Part shown: piece after piece, positions 1-6,227 of the stretch | Layout: each line of letters starts with the position of its first letter | Numbering within the stretch: the first letter of the stretch is position 1 | NCBI GenBank assembly: GCA_016199325.1 | Contig: JACQGW010000060.1 | Span: 1 to 9,732, forward strand | DNA: 9,732 nucleotides | Origin: Chloroflexota bacterium | Lineage (GTDB): Bacteria; Chloroflexota; Dehalococcoidia; JACQGW01 | Direction of reading: 5' to 3' | Translations under genes and position numbers: made by a program | The notes under the pieces: generated by a model | Seen by the model: the letters and a program-made list of their open reading frames with translations, nothing else | Databases searched by the model: none | What the model was told of the DNA's origin: nothing

Positions 1-366
1 CCCGACGACGACCGCCAGCGCCTGGACGTGCCAGATCTCGATCCCACCGGCGGCGACCAGCCCGGCGATGGTGGCCATCGCGACGCCTCGCACGGCATCC
101 ATGAAGATCATCAGCCGCCGGCGTGCCAGGCGATCGGCGAGCACGCCGCCCACCGGCAGCAGCAGCATGGTGGCGACGCTGAAGAGCACGAGCACGGTCG
201 CCATGGCGACCGGCGAGTCCGTCAGGTCGTAGACCAGCCAGGGCAGCGCAACGGCGGAAACGCTGTCGCCCAGGTGCGAGCAGGCCTGCCCGCCCCAGAG
301 CAAGGCGAAGGAGCGGTGTCTGAGTGGAGACAGCAGGGCAAGAGGAACCAGCGATGCTCGCGCCAT
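1..366 (-). CDS. MFS transporter, N-terminal part (runs off the left edge)
   Basis: The minus strand encodes 122 residues of a major facilitator superfamily transporter; the gene continues past base 1. Visible are a charged N-terminus, a first membrane helix at about residues 20-46, a second at about 54-78, the loop 2-3 motif A (GGVLADRLARRRLM, residues 73-86, with the typical Gly, Asp and Arg positions) and the start of a third helix. The N-terminal pattern (RHRSFALLWGGQ, then LGDSVSAVALPWLVYDLT) is typical of the EntS/MFS_3-type drug or siderophore exporter subfamily. I chose the ATG at 366 because GGAG lies 6 nt upstream. The in-frame ATG at 399 has no ribosome site and would lie inside the best -10 candidate. 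The substrate cannot be inferred. An IS630 remnant begins about 75 bp upstream. Confidence 0.85.
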   Translation of the reverse strand, partial: MARASLVPLALLSPLRHRSFALLWGGQACSHLGDSVSAVALPWLVYDLTDSPVAMATVLVLFSVATMLLLPVGGVLADRLARRRLMIFMDAVRGVAMATIAGLVAAGGIEIWHVQALAVVVG

Positions 367-394
367 CAGCCGCTCCGGTTCCACCGTTTTCGGC

Positions 395-423
395 AGCATA
401 GCAGACGTCAAGCGATGGCGCAA
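395..423 (-). promoter_or_regulatory. Candidate promoter for the MFS gene
   Basis: Reading the minus strand, TTGCGC (418-423) and TATGCT (395-400) are separated by 17 bp, about 29 bp upstream of the preferred MFS start. The -35 is poor (3 of 6 consensus bases) and the -10 is moderate (4 of 6). It lies between the MFS gene and the transposase remnant, so the old insertion may have replaced the native upstream region. Confidence 0.3.
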
Positions 424-440
424 GTGATCACAGGGTTCGC

Positions 441-1202
441 TGGCTGCTTGCCCGGGCGAGTCGGCAGATGTTCTTGGCGTCTTCTTTCCGGACTGAGGTT
501 AGCGGCGATCATTTCGGGGTCCACTCCCATCCCGCCCACATCAGTCGGCTGCTGCGCAGCATCAACTGGAGCCTGCAGAAGCCGATCACCAAGGCAACCC
601 AGCGGGACGAGGAGGCGATCCGTCGCTGGTCCGAGGAGCGGTGGCCGATGCTCCGAAAAAAAGCGGATGCGGAAGGCCGCACGATCGTGTGGGTCGATGA
701 AGCCGGGTTTTCCCTGCTGCCTGCCGCCGTCCGGACCTCTGCGCCCCGGGGCAAGACGCCGATCCTGCGGGTGCCCTGGACGCGGGACCACCTGGTGGCC
801 ATCAGCGCGTTGACGGTCGACCTTCGGCTCTTGCTGTTGATGCAGGAGCAGCCCTTGGACAGTGACGATGTCGTGCGCTTCTTCCGGCATCTGCTGCGTC
901 ACATCCCGGGACCGTTGCTGGTGATCTGGGACGGCTCGCCTATCCATCGCAGTCACGTCGTCAAAGCGTTCCTGGCCAGTGCGGAAGGGCAGCGGATCCA
1001 GCTCGAACCATTGCCCGGCTACGCACCGGAGTTGAACCCTGACGAAGGCATCTGGCGCTACCTCAAGCACGTCGAGTTGCGAAATGTCTGTTGTCCCAGC
1101 CTGTCCGCGCTGCGCGATGTGGTTCGGCTCGCGGTCAAGCGATTGCGCCACAAGGTGCGCGTGCTGGCTGGTTGTATCCAATACGCCGGCTATCAAGTTT
1201 AG
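441..1202 (+). mobile_element. IS630-family insertion sequence remnant
   Basis: The span holds the transposase fragment described separately. No terminal inverted repeats could be paired between the bases before 468 and the 15 bases between the transposase stop (1202) and the toxin stop (1218). No TA target duplication is evident. The N-terminal coding part of the transposase is missing, so the element is a decayed relic rather than a mobile copy. The left limit is approximate: it is where reading-frame similarity to IS630 transposases fades. Confidence 0.6.
468..1202 (+). CDS. IS630-family (DDE_3) transposase, N-terminally truncated
   Basis: The 244-residue ORF carries the catalytic half of an IS630/Tc1-like transposase. 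Residues 16-45 (HFGVHSHPAHISRLLR, then WSLQKP) match the end of the winged-helix region. The DDE triad appears as D77 in VWVDEAGF, D155 in VIWDGSPIH and E193 in ELNPDEGIW, with 37 residues between the last two, which is normal for the family. Full-length relatives are roughly 330-350 residues, so about 100 N-terminal residues with the helix-turn-helix are absent. The ATG at 468 has no convincing ribosome site. The frame is open upstream to 402, but those codons do not resemble the family, and the first ten residues also look degraded. It converges on the PIN toxin with only 15 bp between the two stops. It is probably inactive. Confidence 0.85.
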   Translation: MFLASSFRTEVSGDHFGVHSHPAHISRLLRSINWSLQKPITKATQRDEEAIRRWSEERWPMLRKKADAEGRTIVWVDEAGFSLLPAAVRTSAPRGKTPILRVPWTRDHLVAISALTVDLRLLLLMQEQPLDSDDVVRFFRHLLRHIPGPLLVIWDGSPIHRSHVVKAFLASAEGQRIQLEPLPGYAPELNPDEGIWRYLKHVELRNVCCPSLSALRDVVRLAVKRLRHKVRVLAGCIQYAGYQV

Positions 1203-1217
1203 ATCCTGACGCTGAGG

Positions 1218-1652
1218 TCAATAGCAATCGGATGCAAGCAGCTCAAGGAACGCGCGCGGGCTGAGAATGGAAACTCCTTGGCAACTGCCGAGTTTCAACA
1301 ACTTCGTATCGCCGGTGACGAGGTAGTCGGCAGGGGCAGAGACCGCTGCGGCGAGGATCTCGTCGTCCTCCGGATGGGTGGCCACACCCGTCACTTCCAC
1401 GGTCACGGCAGTCAGCGTGGCCCGATGCCGCAGGAGGAACTCGGCGCTGGCCACTTGCTGGGCCGTGACCCACCGCCGGAAACATGGCTTGGTGAGAAGG
1501 CGACGAAGCTCGCTGAGGATATGCTCCGAGATGACCAGCTCAAACCGGCCGTCGCGCCACGCCCTCAGGATCTGACCGGGCGAACTGGCCGGGTGCAGGA
1601 AGCCGGCGAAGCCCGACGCCAGCACGTTCGTGTCCAGGACAGCGCGCGTCAC
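1218..1652 (-). CDS. PIN-domain toxin (COG1569-like putative toxin of a TA pair)
   Basis: This 144-residue PIN-domain protein probably acts as an RNA-cleaving toxin, as expected for the family. Acidic active-site residues are visible: D7 in AVLDTNVLASG, a glutamate in EHILSEL (E43 or E48), the HPEDDEIL cluster (D96/D97) and D115 in YLVTGDTKLL. The length and the C-terminal SPRAFLELL are typical of the 'putative toxin-antitoxin system toxin component, PIN family' group. The start is GTG at 1652, overlapping the antitoxin stop as GTGA, so the two are almost certainly translationally coupled. The 3' end lies 15 bp from the convergent IS630 remnant, yet the protein looks full length. The exact RNA target is unknown. 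Confidence 0.85.
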   Translation of the reverse strand: MTRAVLDTNVLASGFAGFLHPASSPGQILRAWRDGRFELVISEHILSELRRLLTKPCFRRWVTAQQVASAEFLLRHRATLTAVTVEVTGVATHPEDDEILAAAVSAPADYLVTGDTKLLKLGSCQGVSILSPRAFLELLASDCY

Positions 1653-2020
1653 GACGCGCGCACAGATCGCTGCCGCCGCCTGCGGTTCTCTCGACGCGTC
1701 TCCGCAAGCGCGCGGGCAACCTCACGTTCGATCTCCTCCGACGGGACTTCCCTGAACGCCTGACCGATCTCGTCGAGGATTGCGAACTCGTGGTGACGCT
1801 CCTCGTCGAGACGGTTGAGGCGTTCGAGATCCTCCGCCGAGACGATAGCAGCCATCGGAATGCCACTCTTCTCCACGATCACGCGGGCCTCCCGTCTGGA
1901 GACTCGATCGAGGAGCTGACTGAACTGCTGTCTGGCCTCCGAGACGTTCATCGTTTGGATCGTCGGCACGCGCTCGCTCATCTCAGTATCCATCCCGCGA
2001 GGAATCAGGAGTGTCTTCAT
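1649..2020 (-). CDS. Phd/YefM-type antitoxin
   Basis: The first gene of the toxin-antitoxin operon. The N-terminal core TMNVSEARQQFSQLLDRV, followed by VIVEKSGIPMAAIVSAEDLERL, is the Phd/YefM DNA-binding and dimerisation fold. The remaining C-terminus (EEIEREVARALAETRRENRRRRQ) is charged and helical, as expected of the flexible tail that wraps the toxin. It should neutralise the downstream PIN toxin and autorepress the operon. The start is uncertain: ATG at 2020 (preceded by TTG at 2023), ATG at 1993 and ATG at 1981 are all in frame, and none has a good ribosome site. The 1981 start gives MSERVPTIQTMNV, closest to family N-termini. The 2020 start would suit a leaderless transcript from the weak promoter listed separately. 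Confidence 0.82.
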   Translation of the reverse strand: MKTLLIPRGMDTEMSERVPTIQTMNVSEARQQFSQLLDRVSRREARVIVEKSGIPMAAIVSAEDLERLNRLDEERHHEFAILDEIGQAFREVPSEEIEREVARALAETRRENRRRRQRSVRAS

Positions 2021-2026
2021 CAACGA

Positions 2027-2055
2027 AGACTAGCACAGCCAGCAGTGCAAGACAA
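2027..2055 (-). promoter_or_regulatory. Candidate promoter of the toxin-antitoxin operon
   Basis: On the minus strand TTGTCT (2050-2055) and TAGTCT (2027-2032) are 17 bp apart. They match the consensus at 4 and 3 of 6 positions. Transcription would begin close to the ATG at 2020. The site lies in the 60-bp gap between the divergent antitoxin and glycoside hydrolase genes. The evidence is weak and rests on spacing and position. Confidence 0.28.
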
Positions 2056-2060
2056 GGAAG

Positions 2061-2072
2061 AAGTGAGGTGAT
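2061..2072 (+). promoter_or_regulatory. Strong ribosome binding site deciding the TTG start at 2084
   Basis: AAGTGAGGTGAT matches the 16S anti-Shine-Dalgarno complement (AAGGAGGTGAT) closely and ends 11 nt before TTG at 2084. The spacing is slightly long. It argues that the glycoside hydrolase is translated from the TTG at 2084 rather than from the in-frame GTG at 2096 or TTG at 2105, which have no comparable site. Confidence 0.55.
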
Positions 2073-2083
2073 AGGCGCACCGT

Positions 2084-3283
2084 TTGAAGCCCGCTGTGGC
2101 GTCGTTGTCGGCGCTAGAATCGCGTGGTAGACTACGGCAGCAACACCCGTCGACTGAGAGGATTCGAATACCGCGCAGGTCCTCCAACAGACAAGCAGTA
2201 GGGAGATGGCTGGCTCGGTACGGTCGCCTTGCCACGGTCCTGGCCGCCCTCTTTCTGCTGCTCTCTCTCGGCCAGCCGTCGCTGTCCGGCCCGCTGGAGC
2301 GGCTGCCGCTGCTCACGCGCCATCCCATCGTCGGCGTGCACACCCGGCTGACGGACGAGGTCGAGGAGTGGAAGATCGAGCGCTCCCTGTCGATGGTTCG
2401 CGAGATGGGCGCGGCCTGGATCGTCGAGTACTTCCCCTGGGCGTACGTCGAGCCGCGGCCAGGCGAATACGATTGGCGGCACGCCGACCTCGTCGTCGAC
2501 GCCGCCTATCGGCAGGGGCTGCACGTCGTCGCTCGGGTCGACTACGTCCCGGCCTGGGCCCGGCCGAATCGCACGACCAGCCGCTATCTGGAGCCGGCGC
2601 AGTACGACCTCTACGCCGAGTTCCTGTTCCGGTTCGTCAAGCGGTATGGCGAGCGCATCCGCTACTACCTGATCTGGAACGAGCCAAACCTGACGGCCGA
2701 ATGGGGTTTCCGGCCGGTCAGCGCCGCCGAGTATACCGAGCTGCTGCGGGTTACGTATCGCCGGATCAAGGAGGCCGACCCGGCCGCTCAGGTGGTTGCG
2801 GCGGGGCTGGCGCCGACGCTGGAGCGCAGCGAGCAGGGGCTCGACGACCTGTCGTACCTCCAGCAGATGTACGATGCCGGTGCCCGCGATGCCTTCGACG
2901 CCATGAGCATCCACGCCTACGGCTGGAAGTTTCCGCCCGACGACCCGCCGGCACCCGATCGGATCAACTTCGCCCGCGCCGCGCTCATTCGCGACGTCAT
3001 GGTGCGGAACGGCGACGCGGCGAAGCCGGCGATCATCACCGAGGGCGGCTGGAACGACTACCCGCGCTGGACCAAAGCGGTCCGACCGGCCCAGCGGGCC
3101 CAGTACACGGTGCGCGCCTATGAGAAAGTCGAGCAGGATTGGCCGTGGGCGCTGGCCGTCTGCCTCTGGCAGTTCCGCCTGCCCACGAACGCCCGCAACT
3201 ACAACGACGGCTTCACCTTTGTCACCGTCGATTTCCGGCCGCGGCCGGTCTATGAGGCCGTGAAAGCGTGGGCCACGAGGTAG
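2084..3283 (+). CDS. Clan GH-A-like glycoside hydrolase, membrane-anchored or secreted
   Basis: This 399-residue protein has a basic N-terminus, one hydrophobic segment (about residues 48-62, LATVLAALFLLL) acting as a signal peptide or anchor, and an extracytoplasmic (beta/alpha)8 barrel. Family landmarks are GVHTRL at the start of the barrel, YVEPRPGEYDW (121-131), the acid/base glutamate E200 in IWNEPN, IHAYG (276-280), and a probable nucleophile E320 in IITEGGW. These are typical of clan GH-A enzymes (GH5/GH39-like 'cellulase superfamily'). The substrate is unclear; cell-surface polysaccharide or capsule turnover is plausible. The start is TTG at 2084, chosen for the upstream ribosome site. 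The 3' end overlaps the PAP2 gene by 16 bp, indicating a two-gene operon. Confidence 0.82.
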   Translation: MKPAVASLSALESRGRLRQQHPSTERIRIPRRSSNRQAVGRWLARYGRLATVLAALFLLLSLGQPSLSGPLERLPLLTRHPIVGVHTRLTDEVEEWKIERSLSMVREMGAAWIVEYFPWAYVEPRPGEYDWRHADLVVDAAYRQGLHVVARVDYVPAWARPNRTTSRYLEPAQYDLYAEFLFRFVKRYGERIRYYLIWNEPNLTAEWGFRPVSAAEYTELLRVTYRRIKEADPAAQVVAAGLAPTLERSEQGLDDLSYLQQMYDAGARDAFDAMSIHAYGWKFPPDDPPAPDRINFARAALIRDVMVRNGDAAKPAIITEGGWNDYPRWTKAVRPAQRAQYTVRAYEKVEQDWPWALAVCLWQFRLPTNARNYNDGFTFVTVDFRPRPVYEAVKAWATR

Positions 3284-4086
3284 TCGGCTCGGAGGTCGCG
3301 ATTCCAGACACCAGGGGCAGGCTTCGTCTGACCACGCTGGCGAGCATCACCGGCTTCGCCGTCTTCGCGCTGCTGGTGGTGCTGGTCCACGCGCGGGTGT
3401 TCGCCCGCCTCGATTGGACGGTTGCCAGAGCCCTGGCCCGCTGGCGGTTCGCGCTCTTCGAGTGGCAGCCGTCCGTCTGGCAGCTCCTCGATCTGGTGTC
3501 GTCGGCGGTGACCGTCGTCCTCTCGGCCGAGCTGGCGGTGCTGTACGCACTGGTCGCGAGCGCGCTGCTCTGGCGCGCCAGTCGCGGCCGCTGGTCGCTG
3601 GCGCCGCTCGCGTTCGTGCTGCTCGTTCCCATTGAGATGAACCTCAAGCTGCTGGTCGACCAGCCCCTGGTCAGGCCGGCGCCGCACGGCATCCGCCACG
3701 CGGCGCCCCGCGATCGGCCGACGATCAGCTATCCGTTCACGACCGTCAGCCTGCGGGGGGCGTTCCCGAGCGGCCACGCCACCCGGACCGGCTTCCTCTG
3801 CACCTTTCTGGCGGTTGTGCTCTGGCAGCGGGGCGGATGGGCGAAGCGACTCGGCATACCGGGGCTCATGGTGGTCGCCGCGTTGTTCGGGTTCACCCGG
3901 GTCTACGTGCGCGACCACTGGCCGATGGACGTCGTCGCCGGGCTGGTCTCCGGCGGCGCGCTGGCGCTGCTCGTCGCGCCGCCGGTTGCGCGGGCCGCGC
4001 CTATTGGAGCAGTTTCGAGAGAGGCCGAACCGCCAAGGCGCCAAGGACGCCAGGACGAACCGGATGGGGGTTTCTTGACCCAATGA
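3268..4086 (+). CDS. PAP2-family membrane phosphatase
   Basis: This 272-residue membrane protein belongs to the type 2 phosphatidic acid phosphatase (PAP2) family, which dephosphorylates lipid phosphates such as phosphatidate or undecaprenyl diphosphate. The three signature motifs are visible: K127...R136-P137 (two residues longer than the usual KX6RP), PSGH at 167-170, and R211-X5-H217-X3-D221 (RVYVRDHWPMD). Hydrophobic segments lie at about 26-41, 76-103, 111-126, 174-186, 196-209 and 222-237. The start is GTG at 3268, inside the end of the glycoside hydrolase gene. The last 24 or so residues (249-272) are hydrophilic, fall outside the fold and are encoded by the palindromic repeat at 4007-4137, which also supplies the TGA stop. 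It may act with the hydrolase in envelope glycan or lipid-carrier metabolism; this is inference from the overlap. Confidence 0.85.
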   Translation: MGHEVVGSEVAIPDTRGRLRLTTLASITGFAVFALLVVLVHARVFARLDWTVARALARWRFALFEWQPSVWQLLDLVSSAVTVVLSAELAVLYALVASALLWRASRGRWSLAPLAFVLLVPIEMNLKLLVDQPLVRPAPHGIRHAAPRDRPTISYPFTTVSLRGAFPSGHATRTGFLCTFLAVVLWQRGGWAKRLGIPGLMVVAALFGFTRVYVRDHWPMDVVAGLVSGGALALLVAPPVARAAPIGAVSREAEPPRRQGRQDEPDGGFLTQ

Positions 4087-4137
4087 CCGGCCGGCGTTCT
4101 TGGCGTCCTGGCGGTTCGTTGTCTGTCGGAACCGCTC
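4007..4137. repeat. 131-bp imperfect palindrome between convergent genes
   Basis: Arms 4007-4049 and 4095-4137 are inverted repeats with 34 of 43 positions matching. The inner 24 bp (4026-4049 against 4095-4118) match at 21. The loop is 45 nt (4050-4094). The arm core CCGCCAAGGCGCCAAGGACG resembles GC-rich dispersed spacer repeats. The PAP2 stop (4084-4086) is in the loop and the PH-protein stop (4137-4139) touches the outer edge. It could act as a bidirectional terminator at RNA level although no T-run follows, or be a MITE-like relic. Confidence 0.7.
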
Positions 4138-4679
4138 TAGCGGGCCCCTGCTGGATGCCGGCGCGTCTCACGCTGGTCGTTGATGGCCCGGACGAAGTCC
4201 AGCGGGCGGATGACGTGCCGGTAGGTCTGGCTCGGCTCGTCGGAATCCTCGTTGGCCGTCAGGACCTGCACGCTGCCGTACCCGAGAAGGCGACCGAGCA
4301 GCGGCTGCTCGATGTGCAGGTCGTTGATGAAGTCGAGCGATGAATCGAAGGTGTGCTTGTTGAGCACCCCTTCGATCTGAATGACCCGCCGGCTGGTCAC
4401 CACGTACTCGGTCGCCCGCCAGCGGACGTAGGCCACCCCGACGCCGAGCACGCCGACGAGCGCAGCCGCATCGCTGGCGAGCAGGAGCGCCGACCGAAGC
4501 GTCTCCTGGCCTGCCGCCGGCTGCCAGGCGAAGGTGCCCACCAGGGCCACCGCCAGCGCCGCGCCGATGAGCAAGAACCACCGGCCGATCGCGGCGAAGA
4601 GGACGATCGCGTGCTGGCGAGCGATGTAGACGATGGTCTCCCCGGTTCCAAGCAACTGCTCCCGATATGGCCGCCCCAT
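4137..4679 (-). CDS. Bacterial PH-domain (bPH_2/YdbS-like) membrane protein
   Basis: This 180-residue protein has two membrane helices (about residues 25-49 and 64-85) followed by a cytosolic bacterial PH-like domain. The domain is marked by YVRWRATEYVVTSRRVIQIEGVLNK, HTFDSSLDFINDLHIEQPLLGRLLGYG and VQVLTANE, the usual order in bPH_2 proteins. The role is unknown; such proteins are often linked to membrane or envelope stress. I chose the ATG at 4679 over the GTG at 4688 because GGGAGGAG (4688-4695) lies 8 nt before the ATG and would overlap the GTG. The TAG stop is at the outer edge of the 4007-4137 palindrome. It is monocistronic and divergent from the GcvT-family genes. Confidence 0.85.
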   Translation of the reverse strand: MGRPYREQLLGTGETIVYIARQHAIVLFAAIGRWFLLIGAALAVALVGTFAWQPAAGQETLRSALLLASDAAALVGVLGVGVAYVRWRATEYVVTSRRVIQIEGVLNKHTFDSSLDFINDLHIEQPLLGRLLGYGSVQVLTANEDSDEPSQTYRHVIRPLDFVRAINDQRETRRHPAGAR

Positions 4680-4703
4680 AGTGTCCACTCCTCCCGAAAA
4701 GCT

Positions 4704-4809
4704 GTCAGCGGTCGGCAGTCGGCAGTCGGCAGTCAGCGGAGCGGAGACACGGTAAGTCTGACGCGAACCCTTGCCCCCTGACCCCCGACCCCCGACTGCT
4801 GACCGTTAG
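4704..4809. repeat. Heptad-unit inverted repeat, locus 1
   Basis: The left arm is five consecutive 7-bp units (4704-4738; units GTCAGCG or GTCGGCA). The right arm is four 7-bp units (4775-4802; units of the CCCCCGA or CTGCTGA type) in complementary register. Four unit pairs give about 20 of 28 complementary positions, with about 36 nt between arms. It lies in the divergent gap upstream of both the PH protein and the first GcvT-family gene. The regular 7-bp phase on both arms is the striking feature. Confidence 0.7.
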
Positions 4810-4822
4810 AGTATAGTCGAAG

Positions 4823-4851
4823 TTGACAGAGCGTGGGGGTTGGTGTATGCT
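4823..4851 (+). promoter_or_regulatory. Sigma70-type promoter for the first GcvT-family gene
   Basis: A perfect -35 TTGACA (4823-4828), an optimal 17-bp spacer and -10 TATGCT (4846-4851; 4 of 6) predict transcription starting near 4858. This leaves about 140 nt of untranslated leader before the ATG at 5001. It is the best promoter in the window. It argues against the longer in-frame ORF starting at 4833, which would begin inside the promoter. Confidence 0.65.
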
Positions 4852-4857
4852 CGGTTC

Positions 4858-5000
4858 ACTGGACCACGTGCGATGAGGCGGCCCCGCGCCGGGCTGACTG
4901 TATTCGCCGAACGCTCTCGCAACCCCCGGTCAAGGTGTGGCTGTGGCGGCCTGGTCATCGAAGGCAGGCCGAGGGAAAACATCAAGGAGGTGTACGCGCG
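4858..5000 (+). promoter_or_regulatory. Long 5' leader with conserved hairpin and strong ribosome site
   Basis: The leader holds a hairpin at 4947-4971: a 7-bp perfect stem CGGCCTG/CAGGCCG with an 11-nt loop ending CGAAGG. A near-perfect ribosome site AAGGAGGTG (4984-4992) lies 8 nt before the ATG. The same hairpin, loop end and ribosome site precede the second GcvT copy (6523-6578), and CTCT..GCAACCC and TGGCT further upstream are shared too. I do not recognise a known riboswitch class; the glycine, THF, SAM-I and SAH signatures I know are not evident. It may simply be inherited with the duplication. Confidence 0.45.
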
Positions 5001-6134
5001 ATGCCTGGGACTCCCTATCGACTCACCCCGTACTACCACAAGGAGAAGGAAGCCGGAGCGACGTTTTCCGAGCGGATGGCCGGCTGGCGAACGGCCGTCC
5101 ACTACGGCGATCCGGTCGCCGAGCACCACGCCGTACGCACCGCCGCCGGTGTGTTCGACGTACACACCCAGGGCGAGCTGCTGTTCCAGGGCCCCGAAGC
5201 GCTCCTGGCCGTGCAGCGGCTGTACGTCAACAATCTCGACGTGCCCGTCGGCCGCGCCGTCTATACCCAGATGTGCAACGAGAACGGTGGGATCATGGAC
5301 GATACCATCACCTACCGCCTCGAGCCGAACGTGTTCATGGCCGTGACCAACTCGGTCAACCGGGATCGGAGTGCCGCCTCCATCAAGAAGACGCTGGCCG
5401 AGTGGGGGATTTGCGCGACGGTCACGGACGTGACCAGCGGCACTGCGTATTACGAGCTCCAGGGACCCAACTCCCGCGCCGTCCTCCAGCAGTTGACAGA
5501 CACCGATCTGTCCAACGAGAAGCTGCCGTACATGCGGGGCACGTACGGGAAGGTCGCGGGCGTCGACGCGTTCATCGCTCGCTCCGGCTTCACCGGCGAG
5601 CTGGGCTACGAGCTGTACTACCCGGTTGACTGGGCCGAATACATCTGGGATGCCGTGATGGAAGTCGGCCGGCCGTTGGGTCTGCGGCCGTGCGGCGGCA
5701 CCGCTCTCGGTTCGCTCGCTCTCGAGAAGGCGTACGTCGGCTACGGCCGGGACATCAACGAGCGGACCTCGCCCTACGAGGCCGGCATCGGCTGGACCGT
5801 CAAGCTCAACAAGCCGGTCGACTTCGTCGGCAAGGCGGCGCTGGCCAAGCAGAAGGCGGAGGGCATCACCCGCCTGCTGATGGGCTACGAGGTGGACGAC
5901 GGCAGGACCATCGCCGACGTCGGCGCCAAGGTCTCCATTGGCGGCAAGGAGGTCGGCGAGACTACCAAGGCCGGCTTCGGGCTCACCGTCCAGAAGCCCA
6001 TCGGGCTCGTCTTCCTTCCGCCCAACACGCCGCTGGGCACGAAGATCACCATCCAGAACAAGGCGGGCGATCTCGCTGCCACGGTCGTCGAGCGGCCGTT
6101 CTACGACCCGGCGGGCCGAAGGCTCCGAATGTGA
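5001..6134 (+). CDS. GcvT-family (aminomethyltransferase-like) protein, copy 1
   Basis: This 377-residue cytosolic protein belongs to the GcvT/YgfZ/DmdA superfamily, which usually moves one-carbon units to tetrahydrofolate. The N-terminal folate-binding domain (about residues 30-270) contains HYGDPVAEHHAVRTAAGVFDV (34-54), NENGGIMDD (93-101) with the conserved Asp of T-proteins, and IARSGFTGELGYELYYP (192-208). The C-terminal barrel (about 285-370) includes VGETTKAGFGL and ends ERPFYDPAGRRLRM. EKAYVGYGRDI (242-252) resembles DMGDH- and DmdA-type members more than bacterial glycine-cleavage T-protein (usually RLEAG...LYG.D). ATG 5001 is set by AAGGAGGTG 8 nt upstream. No glycine-cleavage partners are adjacent. 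I infer demethylation of an unidentified methylated substrate. Confidence 0.88.
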   Translation: MPGTPYRLTPYYHKEKEAGATFSERMAGWRTAVHYGDPVAEHHAVRTAAGVFDVHTQGELLFQGPEALLAVQRLYVNNLDVPVGRAVYTQMCNENGGIMDDTITYRLEPNVFMAVTNSVNRDRSAASIKKTLAEWGICATVTDVTSGTAYYELQGPNSRAVLQQLTDTDLSNEKLPYMRGTYGKVAGVDAFIARSGFTGELGYELYYPVDWAEYIWDAVMEVGRPLGLRPCGGTALGSLALEKAYVGYGRDINERTSPYEAGIGWTVKLNKPVDFVGKAALAKQKAEGITRLLMGYEVDDGRTIADVGAKVSIGGKEVGETTKAGFGLTVQKPIGLVFLPPNTPLGTKITIQNKAGDLAATVVERPFYDPAGRRLRM

Positions 6135-6138
6135 ATTC

Positions 6139-6227
6139 GTGGTTTGTGGTTTCTGGTTTGCGATCTGCGGTTGTGACGACGCTCCCGAACCAGAAACCCG
6201 ACACCGCAGACCGGAGACCCGTGTCCC
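6139..6227. repeat. Heptad-unit inverted repeat, locus 2
   Basis: Starting 4 bp after the first GcvT stop, the left arm is five 7-bp units (6139-6173; GTGGTTT, GTGGTTT, CTGGTTT and two degenerate ones). The right arm is six units (6186-6227; CGAACCA, GAAACCC, GACACCG, CAGACCG, GAGACCC, GTGTCCC). The consensus YGGTTTS on one arm is complementary to SAAACCR on the other. As RNA it could form a long imperfect hairpin directly behind the gene and might protect the 3' end or terminate transcription; no T-run is present. Confidence 0.7.

Noticed and set aside
408..1196. Long minus-strand ORF over the transposase
   Set aside because: It mirrors the transposase, whose catalytic motifs are clear on the plus strand. 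The minus-frame protein is rich in Arg, Pro and Gly and has no recognisable domain.
2105..2133. Promoter-like TTGTCG - 17 bp - TAGACT at the start of the glycoside hydrolase
   Set aside because: It would place transcription downstream of every usable start codon (2084, 2096, 2105) and downstream of the strong ribosome site at 2061-2072.
4704..4809. CRISPR array
   Set aside because: The repeats are 7-bp units in complementary arms with no spacers of 30-40 bp and no cas genes, so this is not a CRISPR.
4833..5000. In-frame N-terminal extension of GcvT copy 1 (and 6450-6578 for copy 2)
   Set aside because: The extension would begin inside the promoter and has no ribosome site. The two extensions are unlike each other, while both proteins align from MPGTPYR directly after strong ribosome sites.
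4858..5000. Known glycine, THF, SAM or SAH riboswitch before the GcvT pair
   Set aside because: CGAAGG and GCAACC fragments occur, but the surrounding conserved cores of these classes as I know them are not present. I therefore kept it as an unassigned leader.
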